Shown here piece by piece: positions 41,465 through 49,146 of a stretch of 64,000 nt of DNA. The notes under the pieces are model-generated. The model was not told where the DNA came from. It was given only the letters and a program-made list of their open reading frames with translations, and did not search any database. The DNA comes from JANRKF01 sp033763575 (GTDB lineage Bacteria > Pseudomonadota > Alphaproteobacteria > Rickettsiales > SXRF01): assembly GCA_033763575.1 (NCBI GenBank), contig JANRKF010000035.1, positions 1-64,000 on the forward strand. Reading direction: 5' to 3'. The translations under genes and the position numbers were made by a program. Each line of letters begins with the position of its first letter. The stretch's first letter is position 1.

Positions 41465-41728
41465 CAGGTGGCACATGACCGTTGTTAGGGCAACGCGGCG
41501 GCGGCGTGGAAAAAATAACAGTCAGCAGCGCGGCGCCGGGCGTTCCAGGTGCCTCCTACAGGCGACACCTGCCTGACGCGCAATGTGGGGTGGCGGCACG
41601 GAGAGACGGCAAAAAATTTTTACCTGGTGCGTAAATTTTCCATAAGACGCATCAGAAAAAACATAAGAGGGAGATTATGGGAGAGATCAATATTCAAAAA
41701 CGGCCGCGGCGCCGGCAGGAGGTGTGAC
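41465..41728 (+). other. Early-gene intergenic region with short leader peptide frame
   Basis: This 264-base gap has an inverted repeat CAGGTG...CACCTG (about 41548-41572) and a 16-codon frame at 41677-41727 (MGEINIQKRPRRRQEV) with a good AGAGGGAG site upstream. The frame's stop lies one base from the next ATG (41729). It could be a leader peptide or a spurious start. Confidence 0.35.
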
Positions 41729-42085
41729 ATGCGGACCACCTTAAAACTGCCTCACCTCACATCTGTCCACGATCTCTTCGGCTTTAATCCCCTTACCAAG
41801 CAAAAATACAAAATGCCTCACTATCGCAAATGGCTCGCCGCGGCCAAGGGCATGGTCGAGTGCCAGTCGCATCATCATCACCGGCATAAGGGCAAGGTGA
41901 AAATGACGCTGCATGCCAGCAAAATCGAATACACGCCCGAGACGATCTATCTGCTTGAAACGGCCGTTCTCGAGCTGCTTGTGCAGCAAAAGATCATCAC
42001 CGCCTGGGACCAGGTCGTGCATCACAAAATCGAATGGCTGGCCGAAATGGAAGGCTCGCTTGTACTGGTGGAGGATAGCATTTGA
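41729..42085 (+). CDS. Hypothetical, possibly degenerate RusA-like protein
   Basis: The product from the ATG at 41729 has 118 residues (MRTTLKLPHLTSVHDLFGFN ...). A GGAGG site lies directly upstream. The pattern PHYRKWLAAAKG and the C-terminal part (TIYLLETAVLELLVQQKIIT, then AWDQVVHHKIEWLAEMEGSLVLVE) loosely fit the RusA Holliday-junction nuclease layout, but the catalytic aspartates and lysine at the DxDNxxK and DD positions are absent. So it would be a catalytically dead relative, or simply an unrelated protein. A His cluster (SHHHHRH) is also notable. Confidence 0.45.
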   Translation: MRTTLKLPHLTSVHDLFGFNPLTKQKYKMPHYRKWLAAAKGMVECQSHHHHRHKGKVKMTLHASKIEYTPETIYLLETAVLELLVQQKIITAWDQVVHHKIEWLAEMEGSLVLVEDSI

Positions 42086-43011
42086 AACGTCCTGCCTTCC
42101 AGTTTTACCCGGCCGATTGGCGCAACAACGCGAAGCTGCGACGTTGCACCGAGGCGGCGCGCGGCGCCTGGATGGACGTGCTGTGCATTCTGCATGATTC
42201 CGACGAATATGGCGTATGCCGCTGGCCGCTTGATGAGCTCGCGCGCGCGGCCGGCGTATCGTTGCGCCTGGTCAAGGAGCTGGTCGACAAAGAGGTGCTT
42301 AAAGGTGCCGCGGCCGGCAAGGAATGCGGGGAATATATATACACGCCGCGCACCGGCCGTAAGGAAGGCGATCCGGTAGTGCTGATACAGAAACAGGCGG
42401 GGCCGATTTGGTATTCAAGCCGCTTCGTTCGGGACGAATATGTCCGCAAAAGTAGGGGTGCCTCGACGCGATTTGCAGAAAAAGATTCGGAAAAATCTTC
42501 GAATGACGCAATGCAACAAGCCTCTTCGGATTCTGTGGATAAAACAAGCCAAGAATTTGATTTTAATAAAAACACGCATTCACCAACCGCACGGCTTGGT
42601 GATACGAAGGGTGATAGTCAAGGTGACGGCTCTACATCTTCTTCTTCATCTTCTTATAATAATAATATAAACCCCCTTACCCCCTTAACTGTGGATAACT
42701 TTGCGCCTCCTGACGCGAACCTTAACCACTTTCAGCACGCCTTCGAGGCCATATGCAAGCTGCTTGGGCAGCGCGGCCTCGATACACGCGAACAGGAAAT
42801 CCTTTGCAATTGGTGCGAGCAGCATGACATGCGCGGCTTCGTGTTCCCGCTGATCATCCGCGCCCTCAAAAACTACCAGGAGCGGCATGCAGGGCAGAAT
42901 CCGGCGGCCGCTATCGCCTATTTCGATAAAGCCATCAAGAACGAAGCCAGCAGGCCATCCATGCCGGTACGCGGGCTGCTTCGTAAAATCGGCAGGGGAG
43001 GTGCGCCATGA
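42082..43011 (+). CDS. Phage replication-like protein (DUF1376/YdaU-like)
   Basis: The 309-residue protein begins at a TTG that overlaps the previous stop. Its N-terminus, FQFYPADWRNNAKLRRCTEAARGAWMDVL, and WPLDELARAAGVSLRLVKELVD resemble DUF1376/YdaU-type phage replication proteins with a winged helix. The middle (residues about 140-210) is a low-complexity Ser/Asn-rich linker, and the C-terminal domain (ICKLLGQRGLDTREQEILCNWCEQHDMRGFVF ...) may contact a helicase or loader. It is located between the GapR-like fusion and late genes, as expected for a replication initiator. Confidence 0.7.
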   Translation: MKRPAFQFYPADWRNNAKLRRCTEAARGAWMDVLCILHDSDEYGVCRWPLDELARAAGVSLRLVKELVDKEVLKGAAAGKECGEYIYTPRTGRKEGDPVVLIQKQAGPIWYSSRFVRDEYVRKSRGASTRFAEKDSEKSSNDAMQQASSDSVDKTSQEFDFNKNTHSPTARLGDTKGDSQGDGSTSSSSSSYNNNINPLTPLTVDNFAPPDANLNHFQHAFEAICKLLGQRGLDTREQEILCNWCEQHDMRGFVFPLIIRALKNYQERHAGQNPAAAIAYFDKAIKNEASRPSMPVRGLLRKIGRGGAP

Positions 43012-43460
43012 AAAAAGACAAGCAACGTGGTTCGCGTTTTGTGGATCCCGATTTCGATACGATGAGCCAGGTCATCACTGGCCTCGAAAACACGGTACGA
43101 TCGGCCAATCCCGATCTGCACCTCTGGCGATCGGTAATATTCCAGGCGCTCGAAGACTTGTCGCATTCGTATCCAGGCAGGCATCGCAATCAAACGCCAT
43201 ACCGCGAGGCGGTCACATGGTTTTTCAGCTCCGATCAGAAAGTCCGCTCCGACTTTGCGCGCATCTGCGAGCTGGCCGGCATTGAATCGACGGCGCTTAT
43301 CCGGCGCGCGGCGCGCGTCATGCACAAAGGCCAGCAGCTACGCGCGGCTCATGGCACGGCAAAGAATTATCATCAGCGCCGCGCAAGCCGTAATCCGAAT
43401 AGCAGGTTTTCCGTTGCGGGGCCGGGGATGAGCAGCCGCGGGCAGGAGTTCACGCTATGA
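43008..43460 (+). CDS. Hypothetical phage protein
   Basis: The 150-residue protein starts at a four-base overlap (ATGA) with the replication-like gene. The middle REAVTWFFSSDQKVRSDFARICELAGIESTALIRRA suggests a helical DNA-binding unit, similar to proteins found near late-control genes in related phages. The C-terminus is basic and disordered. A late-transcription role is possible by position, but unsupported by motif. Confidence 0.6.
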   Translation: MKKDKQRGSRFVDPDFDTMSQVITGLENTVRSANPDLHLWRSVIFQALEDLSHSYPGRHRNQTPYREAVTWFFSSDQKVRSDFARICELAGIESTALIRRAARVMHKGQQLRAAHGTAKNYHQRRASRNPNSRFSVAGPGMSSRGQEFTL

Positions 43461-44092
43461 TGACGCTATCGGTGCGAACCGACCTTCTCTCGGCAATCAA
43501 GAAAATGGACACGCTCTCATCGAAGCAGCTGCCCTTCACGATCGCCAAGGCACTCACGCAAACGGCCAAGGATGTGCAGGGCGAGGTGCAGCGCAATATG
43601 CCGCGGCGCTTTACGCTTCGACGCGACTGGATCGTCAAGGGTATCCGCATTAAGCCGGCAACCAAGCAAAACCTTGAGGCGCTGGTCTATAGCCGCGACT
43701 CGTCATTCATGGGCAGGCAGGAGCATGGCGGTGAGAAGATACCCATGCAGGCAGGTGGAAAGTATATCCTCGTTCCGTTGTCGAACGTGCGCCGATCGAA
43801 GAGCCAGATCATATCCAAGTCCGACCTACCGCAGAATCTCAAGAATGCATTCGTCATCACCGCATCGGATGGCCGCAAGTACCTGGCGGTGCGGCGCGGG
43901 CGGAAGGCCGCGGGCGTTCAAGGCAGGGCAAGAGGTGGTCGCGGCCAGGTGGTTCTTTTGTACGAGCTGGTCAAGAGCGCGCGCATCAAGCCGAGGCTCG
44001 GCCTGGTGAGTGATGGCATGCGCGTGGCAAAGGACAAGTTCATCAGCAATCTTTACGCAGCGGCAGAGGAAGCCATGCGGACAGCGCGCTAG
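43457..44092 (+). CDS. Putative minor tail/head–tail completion protein (gpZ or HK97 gp10-like)
   Basis: The 211-residue protein contains FTIAKALTQTAKDVQGEVQR, then FTLRRDWIVKGIRIKPA, a pattern close to lambda gpZ/HK97 gp10-type tail completion proteins. The rest is basic with SGxGxRG-type stretches (GVQGRARGGRGQVVLLYELV). In lambda Z lies between the head-completion and tail genes; here it sits upstream of the terminase genes, so the module is displaced. It overlaps the previous gene (ATGA). The assignment is by pattern only. Confidence 0.6.
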   Translation: MMTLSVRTDLLSAIKKMDTLSSKQLPFTIAKALTQTAKDVQGEVQRNMPRRFTLRRDWIVKGIRIKPATKQNLEALVYSRDSSFMGRQEHGGEKIPMQAGGKYILVPLSNVRRSKSQIISKSDLPQNLKNAFVITASDGRKYLAVRRGRKAAGVQGRARGGRGQVVLLYELVKSARIKPRLGLVSDGMRVAKDKFISNLYAAAEEAMRTAR

Positions 44093-44271
44093 AGGCAGGC
44101 AGGTATGGGGTCAATGATAAGGCAGGCTAGTGTTAACCATCTGAATCAAAAGGTACTTCCCTGCCCTTTCATCGCGGGTAACGCGCGAGCCGCGGGTTAA
44201 CGCTAGTGAGAGAGTTAAGTTAGAGTTCATGAAGGATAGACGTTTGAAAGATAAGGGTTTCTTCTAAGGTT
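44093..44271. other. Candidate cos region before terminase
   Basis: The 179-base gap just before the small terminase gene is the position of cos in lambda-type phages. It has two direct, GC-rich words: GCGGGTAACGC (44174-44184) and GCGGGTTAACGC (44192-44203), 18 bases apart. They could be terminase cleavage or binding sites. The exact cut site cannot be read from one sequence. Confidence 0.45.
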
Positions 44272-44838
44272 ATGCAGTCTTTTTCAGAAAATTCAGGTGC
44301 GTTAAGTGAGGCGACGTTATCGCAGTATGCTGCGTTAAGACGCGTTTCGCCTGCAGCTGTGAGCAAAGCGGCGAAGGATGGCCGTCTCAAAAAGAGCGTC
44401 ACTCGCGCTCCGAACGGCCGCATAGAAAAAATAAACATCGCGCTGGCGAATGAAGAGTGGGAAGCGAATACCAACGAGAGCAAGGTTCGGTACCGCGATC
44501 GCCAGCCGATCGAGCCGCCGCCGGCACCGCCGCCAGGGCAGGAAAATCTTGAGCTGCCTTTGCCCGATGTGCCAACGAAGAACGATATCCGCTGGCGCAA
44601 CGAGCACTACAAGGGCCTGCTGGCGAAAATCGAATACGAGCAGAAATCAGGGAAGCTGGTGGATGCCGATGAGGTGAAAAACGAGGCCTTCAAACTTGCC
44701 CGCGGCCTGCGCGATTCGCTGATGAATATTCCCGATCGCCTGGCAACCGAGCTCGCCGCCATGACGGATCCACATGCGGTCCACCAGCGCATTGCAGAGG
44801 AGCTGCGTACAGCTCTCGGGATGCTCGCCAATGCTTGA
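44272..44838 (+). CDS. Phage terminase small subunit (Nu1-like)
   Basis: The 188-residue protein has an N-terminal winged-helix-like segment (ALSEATLSQYAALRRVSPAAVSKAAKDGRL) that should recognise cos DNA, a proline-rich linker (PPPAPPPGQENLEL), and a C-terminal helical part with NDIRWRNEHYKGLLAKIEYEQKSGKLVDADEV, a stretch typical of Nu1-type small subunits that bind the large subunit. The downstream gene overlaps it by eight bases. Confidence 0.85.
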   Translation: MQSFSENSGALSEATLSQYAALRRVSPAAVSKAAKDGRLKKSVTRAPNGRIEKINIALANEEWEANTNESKVRYRDRQPIEPPPAPPPGQENLELPLPDVPTKNDIRWRNEHYKGLLAKIEYEQKSGKLVDADEVKNEAFKLARGLRDSLMNIPDRLATELAAMTDPHAVHQRIAEELRTALGMLANA

Positions 44839-45103
44839 AGGAAAGCAACAATACCGCGCCCTTGTTTCCCCGCAGGGTCATGTGGAGTACAACGCAGATT
44901 TTGTCCTGGGCAGCGCCGCATGCGAAAAGCTCGAGCATGGAAAAATTTACACTAACGAAGAGCTCGATAAAATCAGTCCAGGCTTCTGCATTGGTAACAC
45001 GCAGCGCCACATCAAAAAGGCTCTCTTCCTCAAGGACAGCAGCAACGCTATTGAGAAAAACATTAAAAAATGGCGCTTCGAGATTCAGGGGTATCATGCT
45101 TGA
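44831..45103 (+). CDS. Hypothetical protein between small and large terminase
   Basis: The ATG at 44831 overlaps the small terminase stop and gives 90 residues (MLEGKQQYRALVSPQGHVEY ...). The stop lies inside the start of the large subunit (45096), so the three genes are tightly coupled. The protein is alpha/beta with KNIKKWRFEIQG near the end and no known motif. Lambda has no gene here, so it is a candidate packaging accessory. Confidence 0.6.
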   Translation: MLEGKQQYRALVSPQGHVEYNADFVLGSAACEKLEHGKIYTNEELDKISPGFCIGNTQRHIKKALFLKDSSNAIEKNIKKWRFEIQGYHA

Positions 45104-47009
45104 TGGCGCGCTCGTTTACCGGGAATCATTTTTTGCTGGCCTCCGGCCGGATCCGCTGCTGACGGTTTCCGAATGGGCAGATGAGCACCGCCTCTTGAGC
45201 CAGAAAGCATCGGCCGAGCCGGGCCGCTGGCGCACCGACCGCACGCCGTACCTGCGCGAAATCATGGATACCTTAAGCCCGAGCAGCCCGATCCAGTCCG
45301 TGGTTTTCATGAAGGGCGCGCAGGTGGGCGGTACCGAGGCGGGCAATAACTGGATGGGCTACGTCGTGCATAATACGCCTGGTCCGATGATGTTGGTGCA
45401 GCCGTCGCTCGATATCGCCAAGCGTTTAAGCAAGCAACGCATCGCGCCCATGATCGAGGAAATGCCGGTGCTGCGCGAGCTGATCGCGCCGAGCCGTGAG
45501 CGCGACAGCGGCAATACCATGCTCGTCAAGGAATTTCCCGGCGGCGTGCTGATCATGACGGGCGCAAACTCCGCCGCGGGCCTGCGCTCGATGCCGGTGC
45601 GTTTTCTTTTCCTGGACGAAATCGACGCGTATCCAAGCGACATCGATGGCGAAGGCGATCCGGTAAAGCTCGCCGAAAAGCGCACTACCACCTTCGTCCG
45701 CAAAAAAATATTCAAGGTCAGCACGCCGACGATCAAGGACATGAGCCGCGTCGAAAAAGAATACGAGGCGAGCGACAAACGCCGGTATTTCGTGCCATGC
45801 CCGCACTGCGGCAACATGGACTGGATGCGCTGGAAAAACATAAAATGGGAAAATAGCGATCCGACAACGGCCGCGCTGGCCTGCGAAGGCTGCGGCACGC
45901 TCATCGAGGAGCGCTATAAAACCTCCATGCTGGCCAAGGGCGAGTGGCGCGCGACCTGCGAAGGTGACGGAAAAACCGCCGGCTTCCATCTATCGTCGCT
46001 TTACAGCCCGATCGGCTGGAAGAGCTGGGCCGATATCGTCGCGGAATGGCTGGAAGCGAAAGGCGATCCGCCGCTGCTCAAAACCTTCGTCAATACCGTC
46101 CTGGCGGAAACCTGGGAGGAGGAATACAGCGCGCGCGTCGGCGCCGATGGCCTTGCCGAACGCTGCGAGGAATACGAGCTGATGTCGGTACCGGCCGGCG
46201 GGCTGGTGTTGACGGCCGGCGTCGACGTCCAGGACAACCGTATCGAGGTCGTCGTGCGCGCCTGGGGTAAAGATGAGGAAAGCTGGCTTGTGAACTATGT
46301 GCAGATCTATGGCGATCCGTCGAAGCAGGAAATCTGGAACCAGGTGGATAACCTGCTGCTGCAGGAATACAAGCATTCGAACGGAAAAAAAATGAAAGCC
46401 CGCGTGGCGATGCTCGATTCCGGCGGGCATTTTACGCATGAGGTTTATGTTTTCTGCCGCCCGCGCCGCAAGCGCAACGTGCTCGCCGGCAAAGGGCAGT
46501 CGCAGCCGGGCAAGCCAGCGATCGGCAAGCCGACCAGGCAGGATATCAATTACCGCAGCCAGACGCTAAAACGCGGCGTCGAGCTGTGGCCGATCGGCAC
46601 GGATACCATTAAGTCGGTGATTTACGGCCGCCTAAAAAATTCCGATCCGGCCGGCGCCGGCATCTATCACTGGCCGATCGGACTCACCAATGAATATTTT
46701 AAGCAGCTCACGGCCGAGAAACAGGTGACGAATTACGTCAACGGCTTTGCGAAAAGAATATGGAAAAAGAAAGACGGCGCGCGCAACGAGGCGCTGGATT
46801 GCGAGGTTTATGCATATGCTGCCCTCCAGTACTTATATACACGCGTGAACCGTGCTACTATTTGGCAGCAGCTTGAGAAAATTCTGCATGGCGAGATACA
46901 GGCAAAGGAAGAGGATACGCCCGATTCCGAGCCAAATTCGCCGGCGAATAATCCAAGAAAAATCGTCCGCCCCGGCCGCCGCGGGGGTAATTTTGTGAAG
47001 AGCTGGTAA
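45096..47009 (+). CDS. Phage terminase large subunit (GpA family)
   Basis: The product from the ATG at 45096 has 637 residues (a longer open frame upstream overlaps the previous gene and is not used). It begins RESFFAGLRPDPLLTVSEWADEHR, has a Walker A-like MKGAQVGGTEAGNN near residue 75, Walker B FLFLDEIDAYP near 170, a Cys pair CPHCG and CEGCG near 245 and 270, and the nuclease part with AGVDVQDNRIEVVV near 375. This is the lambda gpA family, which cuts cos and powers packaging. Intact. Confidence 0.94.
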   Translation: MLDGALVYRESFFAGLRPDPLLTVSEWADEHRLLSQKASAEPGRWRTDRTPYLREIMDTLSPSSPIQSVVFMKGAQVGGTEAGNNWMGYVVHNTPGPMMLVQPSLDIAKRLSKQRIAPMIEEMPVLRELIAPSRERDSGNTMLVKEFPGGVLIMTGANSAAGLRSMPVRFLFLDEIDAYPSDIDGEGDPVKLAEKRTTTFVRKKIFKVSTPTIKDMSRVEKEYEASDKRRYFVPCPHCGNMDWMRWKNIKWENSDPTTAALACEGCGTLIEERYKTSMLAKGEWRATCEGDGKTAGFHLSSLYSPIGWKSWADIVAEWLEAKGDPPLLKTFVNTVLAETWEEEYSARVGADGLAERCEEYELMSVPAGGLVLTAGVDVQDNRIEVVVRAWGKDEESWLVNYVQIYGDPSKQEIWNQVDNLLLQEYKHSNGKKMKARVAMLDSGGHFTHEVYVFCRPRRKRNVLAGKGQSQPGKPAIGKPTRQDINYRSQTLKRGVELWPIGTDTIKSVIYGRLKNSDPAGAGIYHWPIGLTNEYFKQLTAEKQVTNYVNGFAKRIWKKKDGARNEALDCEVYAYAALQYLYTRVNRATIWQQLEKILHGEIQAKEEDTPDSEPNSPANNPRKIVRPGRRGGNFVKSW

Positions 47010-47010
47010 C

Positions 47011-47562
47011 ATGACCGACATCGCAACCAATGAACCGTTTGAAATTATAGCCGGCGATCTCATCCAGTGGAAGCGCCAGCTTTCCGACTATCCCGCAAAT
47101 GCCGGCTGGTCGCTTTCCTATACGCTGATTAATTCCGCTCTTAAAATTACCATCAATACCAGCGCCGACGGTGCTGATCATGCCGTCAGTGAATCCGCGA
47201 CAACCTCCGCCGGCTGGACGGCCGGGACGTATAACTGGCAAGCGCGCGTTACCAAGGGCAGCGAAAAATATGTCGTCGACGAAGGCACGATCATCATCAA
47301 ACCGAACTTTGCCGCGCTCACCACTTTCGACTCGCGCACACACGTCAAGAAAGTGCTCGATGCGATCGAGGCCTGTATCGAAGGCACGGCCTCCAAGGAT
47401 CAGGAGGAATACACCATCGGCACGCGCAGTCTGAAGCGCCGCAGCCTTTCCGAGCTGCTCACGCTGCGCGAAAAATATCGCGGCTACTGGACGCAGGAGC
47501 AGAATGCGGAAAAACTTAAAAACGGTCTCGGCCGTAAAAATAAAATCCTTGTGAGGTTGTGA
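47011..47562 (+). CDS. Phage protein with gpW-like C-terminus
   Basis: The 183-residue protein begins one base after the terminase stop. The N-terminal part (residues about 5-100) has a beta-rich Ig-like pattern (GTYNWQARVTKGSEKYVVDEG). The C-terminal part (TKDQEEYTIGTR-like SLKRRSLSELLTLREKYRGYW) resembles gpW-type head-completion proteins, which lie here in lambda. So it may be an extended gpW. It overlaps the portal start (TGATG). Confidence 0.6.
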   Translation: MTDIATNEPFEIIAGDLIQWKRQLSDYPANAGWSLSYTLINSALKITINTSADGADHAVSESATTSAGWTAGTYNWQARVTKGSEKYVVDEGTIIIKPNFAALTTFDSRTHVKKVLDAIEACIEGTASKDQEEYTIGTRSLKRRSLSELLTLREKYRGYWTQEQNAEKLKNGLGRKNKILVRL

Positions 47563-49055
47563 TGCGGAAATTCCTGCAAAATGTTGCCGGCCGATTCGGT
47601 CATGCTAAGAAACCGGAAGTGAAACACATGGCGCGGCGCGCCTTCGATGCCGGCCAGATCAGCCGTCTAACGGCCAGCTGGGGAACCAGCAGCAACAGCA
47701 TAAACCAGGACATCTACCGCAATCTGCGTACATTGCGCGCCCGCTCGCGCGACCTGACTTACAATAACGATTACGCGAAAAAATTCCTCCAGATGACCTC
47801 CACACACGTTGTTGGCCCGACCGGCTTCACGCTGCAGGTTAAAGCCAAAGAAAACGGTGTGCTCGATCAGGTGGCCAATACCAGCATCCAGGACGCTTTC
47901 TACCGCTGGGCAAAGCGCGGCATGTGCGATGTGACGGGCAAGCTCTCGCTCTGCGATATCAAGCATCTTTCCATCAAGGCCGTTGCCCGCGACGGCGAGG
48001 CGCTGGTCCGCAAGGTATATGGAAAAATGAATCCTTTCGGCTTTGCGCTGCAGATCGTGGATATCGATCGCCTGGACATCGAGCGCAACGAAGAGCTTTC
48101 CAATGGCAATATCATCAAAATGGGCGTCGAGGTGACGTCTTACGGCCGGCCGGTCGCCTATCATCTTTTAACCAAGCATCCGGGCGATTCGGTTTATTGG
48201 ACCTCGCAAGGATCCTATTACGAGCGCGTGCCGGCGGAGGATATCTACCATTTCTTCATTCCCGATCGGCCGGAACAAACGCGCGGCCTGCCGTGGATGC
48301 ATAGCGCCATGATGCGTCTGCAGAACATCGGCGGATACGAGGAAGCCGCGATCATCGCCGCGCGCGTCGGCGCGTCGAAAATGGGCTTTTTCAAATCGCC
48401 GGACGGTGACGGCGAGGCGCTGGCGGATGATGTCGACGAATCCGGCAATCTGATCACCGAAGCGGATCCAGGACAATTTAACGTATTGCCGCAAGGCTAC
48501 GATTTCACGCCGTTCAATCCGGATTATCCGCATGCGATGTACGGCGATTTCATCAAGGCGGCGCTGCGCGGCGTAGCCGCAGGCCTGGGCGTGGCATATA
48601 ACACGCTTTCCAACGATCTCGAAAACGTCAATTTCTCGAGCATCCGCAGCGGCACGCTCGAGGAGCGCGACAACTGGATGGTGATTCAGAACTGGTTCAT
48701 CGAAAGTTTTCTCGACGATATGTTCTCGACCTGGCTGAAATACGCGCTTCTCAATGGTGCTATCAAGCTGCCTACCGGCCTGGCGCTTCCCGCGGCTAAG
48801 TTCGATAAGTTCAATGATGCGAGCTGGATCGGCCGGCGCTGGCAGTGGGTCGATCCGCGCGCCGATGTGGAAGCAAACGTCACCGCCATCAATAATCGCC
48901 TCAAGTCGCGCACGCAGGTGATATCGGAAATGGGTGGCGATATCGACGATGTGTGGGCGCAGCATAAAGCGGAAGAAGAGCAGGCAAAAGCGCAGGGGCT
49001 TGTTTTGCCGGCGCCTGACGTCGTTAAAAAAGAAACGCCGCCGGCGGCCGCTTAA
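47562..49055 (+). CDS. Phage portal protein (lambda family)
   Basis: From ATG 47562 (a GTG directly upstream is also possible) the product is 497 residues. Typical lambda-portal segments are RARSRDLTYNNDYAKKFLQM, VVDIDRLDIERNE-like IVDIDRLDIERNEELSNG, YHFFIPDRPEQTRGLPWMHSAM, and RGVAAGLGVAYNTLSNDLENVNFSS. The dodecameric portal forms the DNA entry vertex. The N-terminus is basic; the C-terminus is Ala/Glu/Lys-rich. Complete. Confidence 0.93.
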   Translation: MRKFLQNVAGRFGHAKKPEVKHMARRAFDAGQISRLTASWGTSSNSINQDIYRNLRTLRARSRDLTYNNDYAKKFLQMTSTHVVGPTGFTLQVKAKENGVLDQVANTSIQDAFYRWAKRGMCDVTGKLSLCDIKHLSIKAVARDGEALVRKVYGKMNPFGFALQIVDIDRLDIERNEELSNGNIIKMGVEVTSYGRPVAYHLLTKHPGDSVYWTSQGSYYERVPAEDIYHFFIPDRPEQTRGLPWMHSAMMRLQNIGGYEEAAIIAARVGASKMGFFKSPDGDGEALADDVDESGNLITEADPGQFNVLPQGYDFTPFNPDYPHAMYGDFIKAALRGVAAGLGVAYNTLSNDLENVNFSSIRSGTLEERDNWMVIQNWFIESFLDDMFSTWLKYALLNGAIKLPTGLALPAAKFDKFNDASWIGRRWQWVDPRADVEANVTAINNRLKSRTQVISEMGGDIDDVWAQHKAEEEQAKAQGLVLPAPDVVKKETPPAAA

Positions 49056-49078
49056 GCACAAAAAAAATCTTTGCGGCG

Positions 49079-49120
49079 ATGCCTTACTGGCATGGCGAAT
49101 ATTATTTATCATTTGCGTAT
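49079..49120 (+). promoter_or_regulatory. Promoter-like element before the capsid gene
   Basis: ATGCCTTACTGGCAT (49079-49093; an ATGCC/GGCAT hairpin) is followed after exactly 13 bases by TATCATTTGCGTAT (49107-49120). The same pair with the same spacing stands before the tail-fibre gene at 61686-61725, and an A tract precedes both. It looks like a phage promoter or activator-dependent control element with a TATNAT -10. Confidence 0.65.
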
Positions 49121-49146
49121 GAAAAACTTTAAGGGCGAGTTCTCAT

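Noticed and set aside
42635..42665. TCT/AAT microsatellite in the replication-like gene as a phase-variation tract
   Set aside because: The units are three bases long, so changes keep the frame; it encodes a Ser/Asn linker.
44835..45095. Longer N-terminus of the large terminase
   Set aside because: It overlaps another frame with better coding character, and GpA family similarity starts at the Met at 45096.
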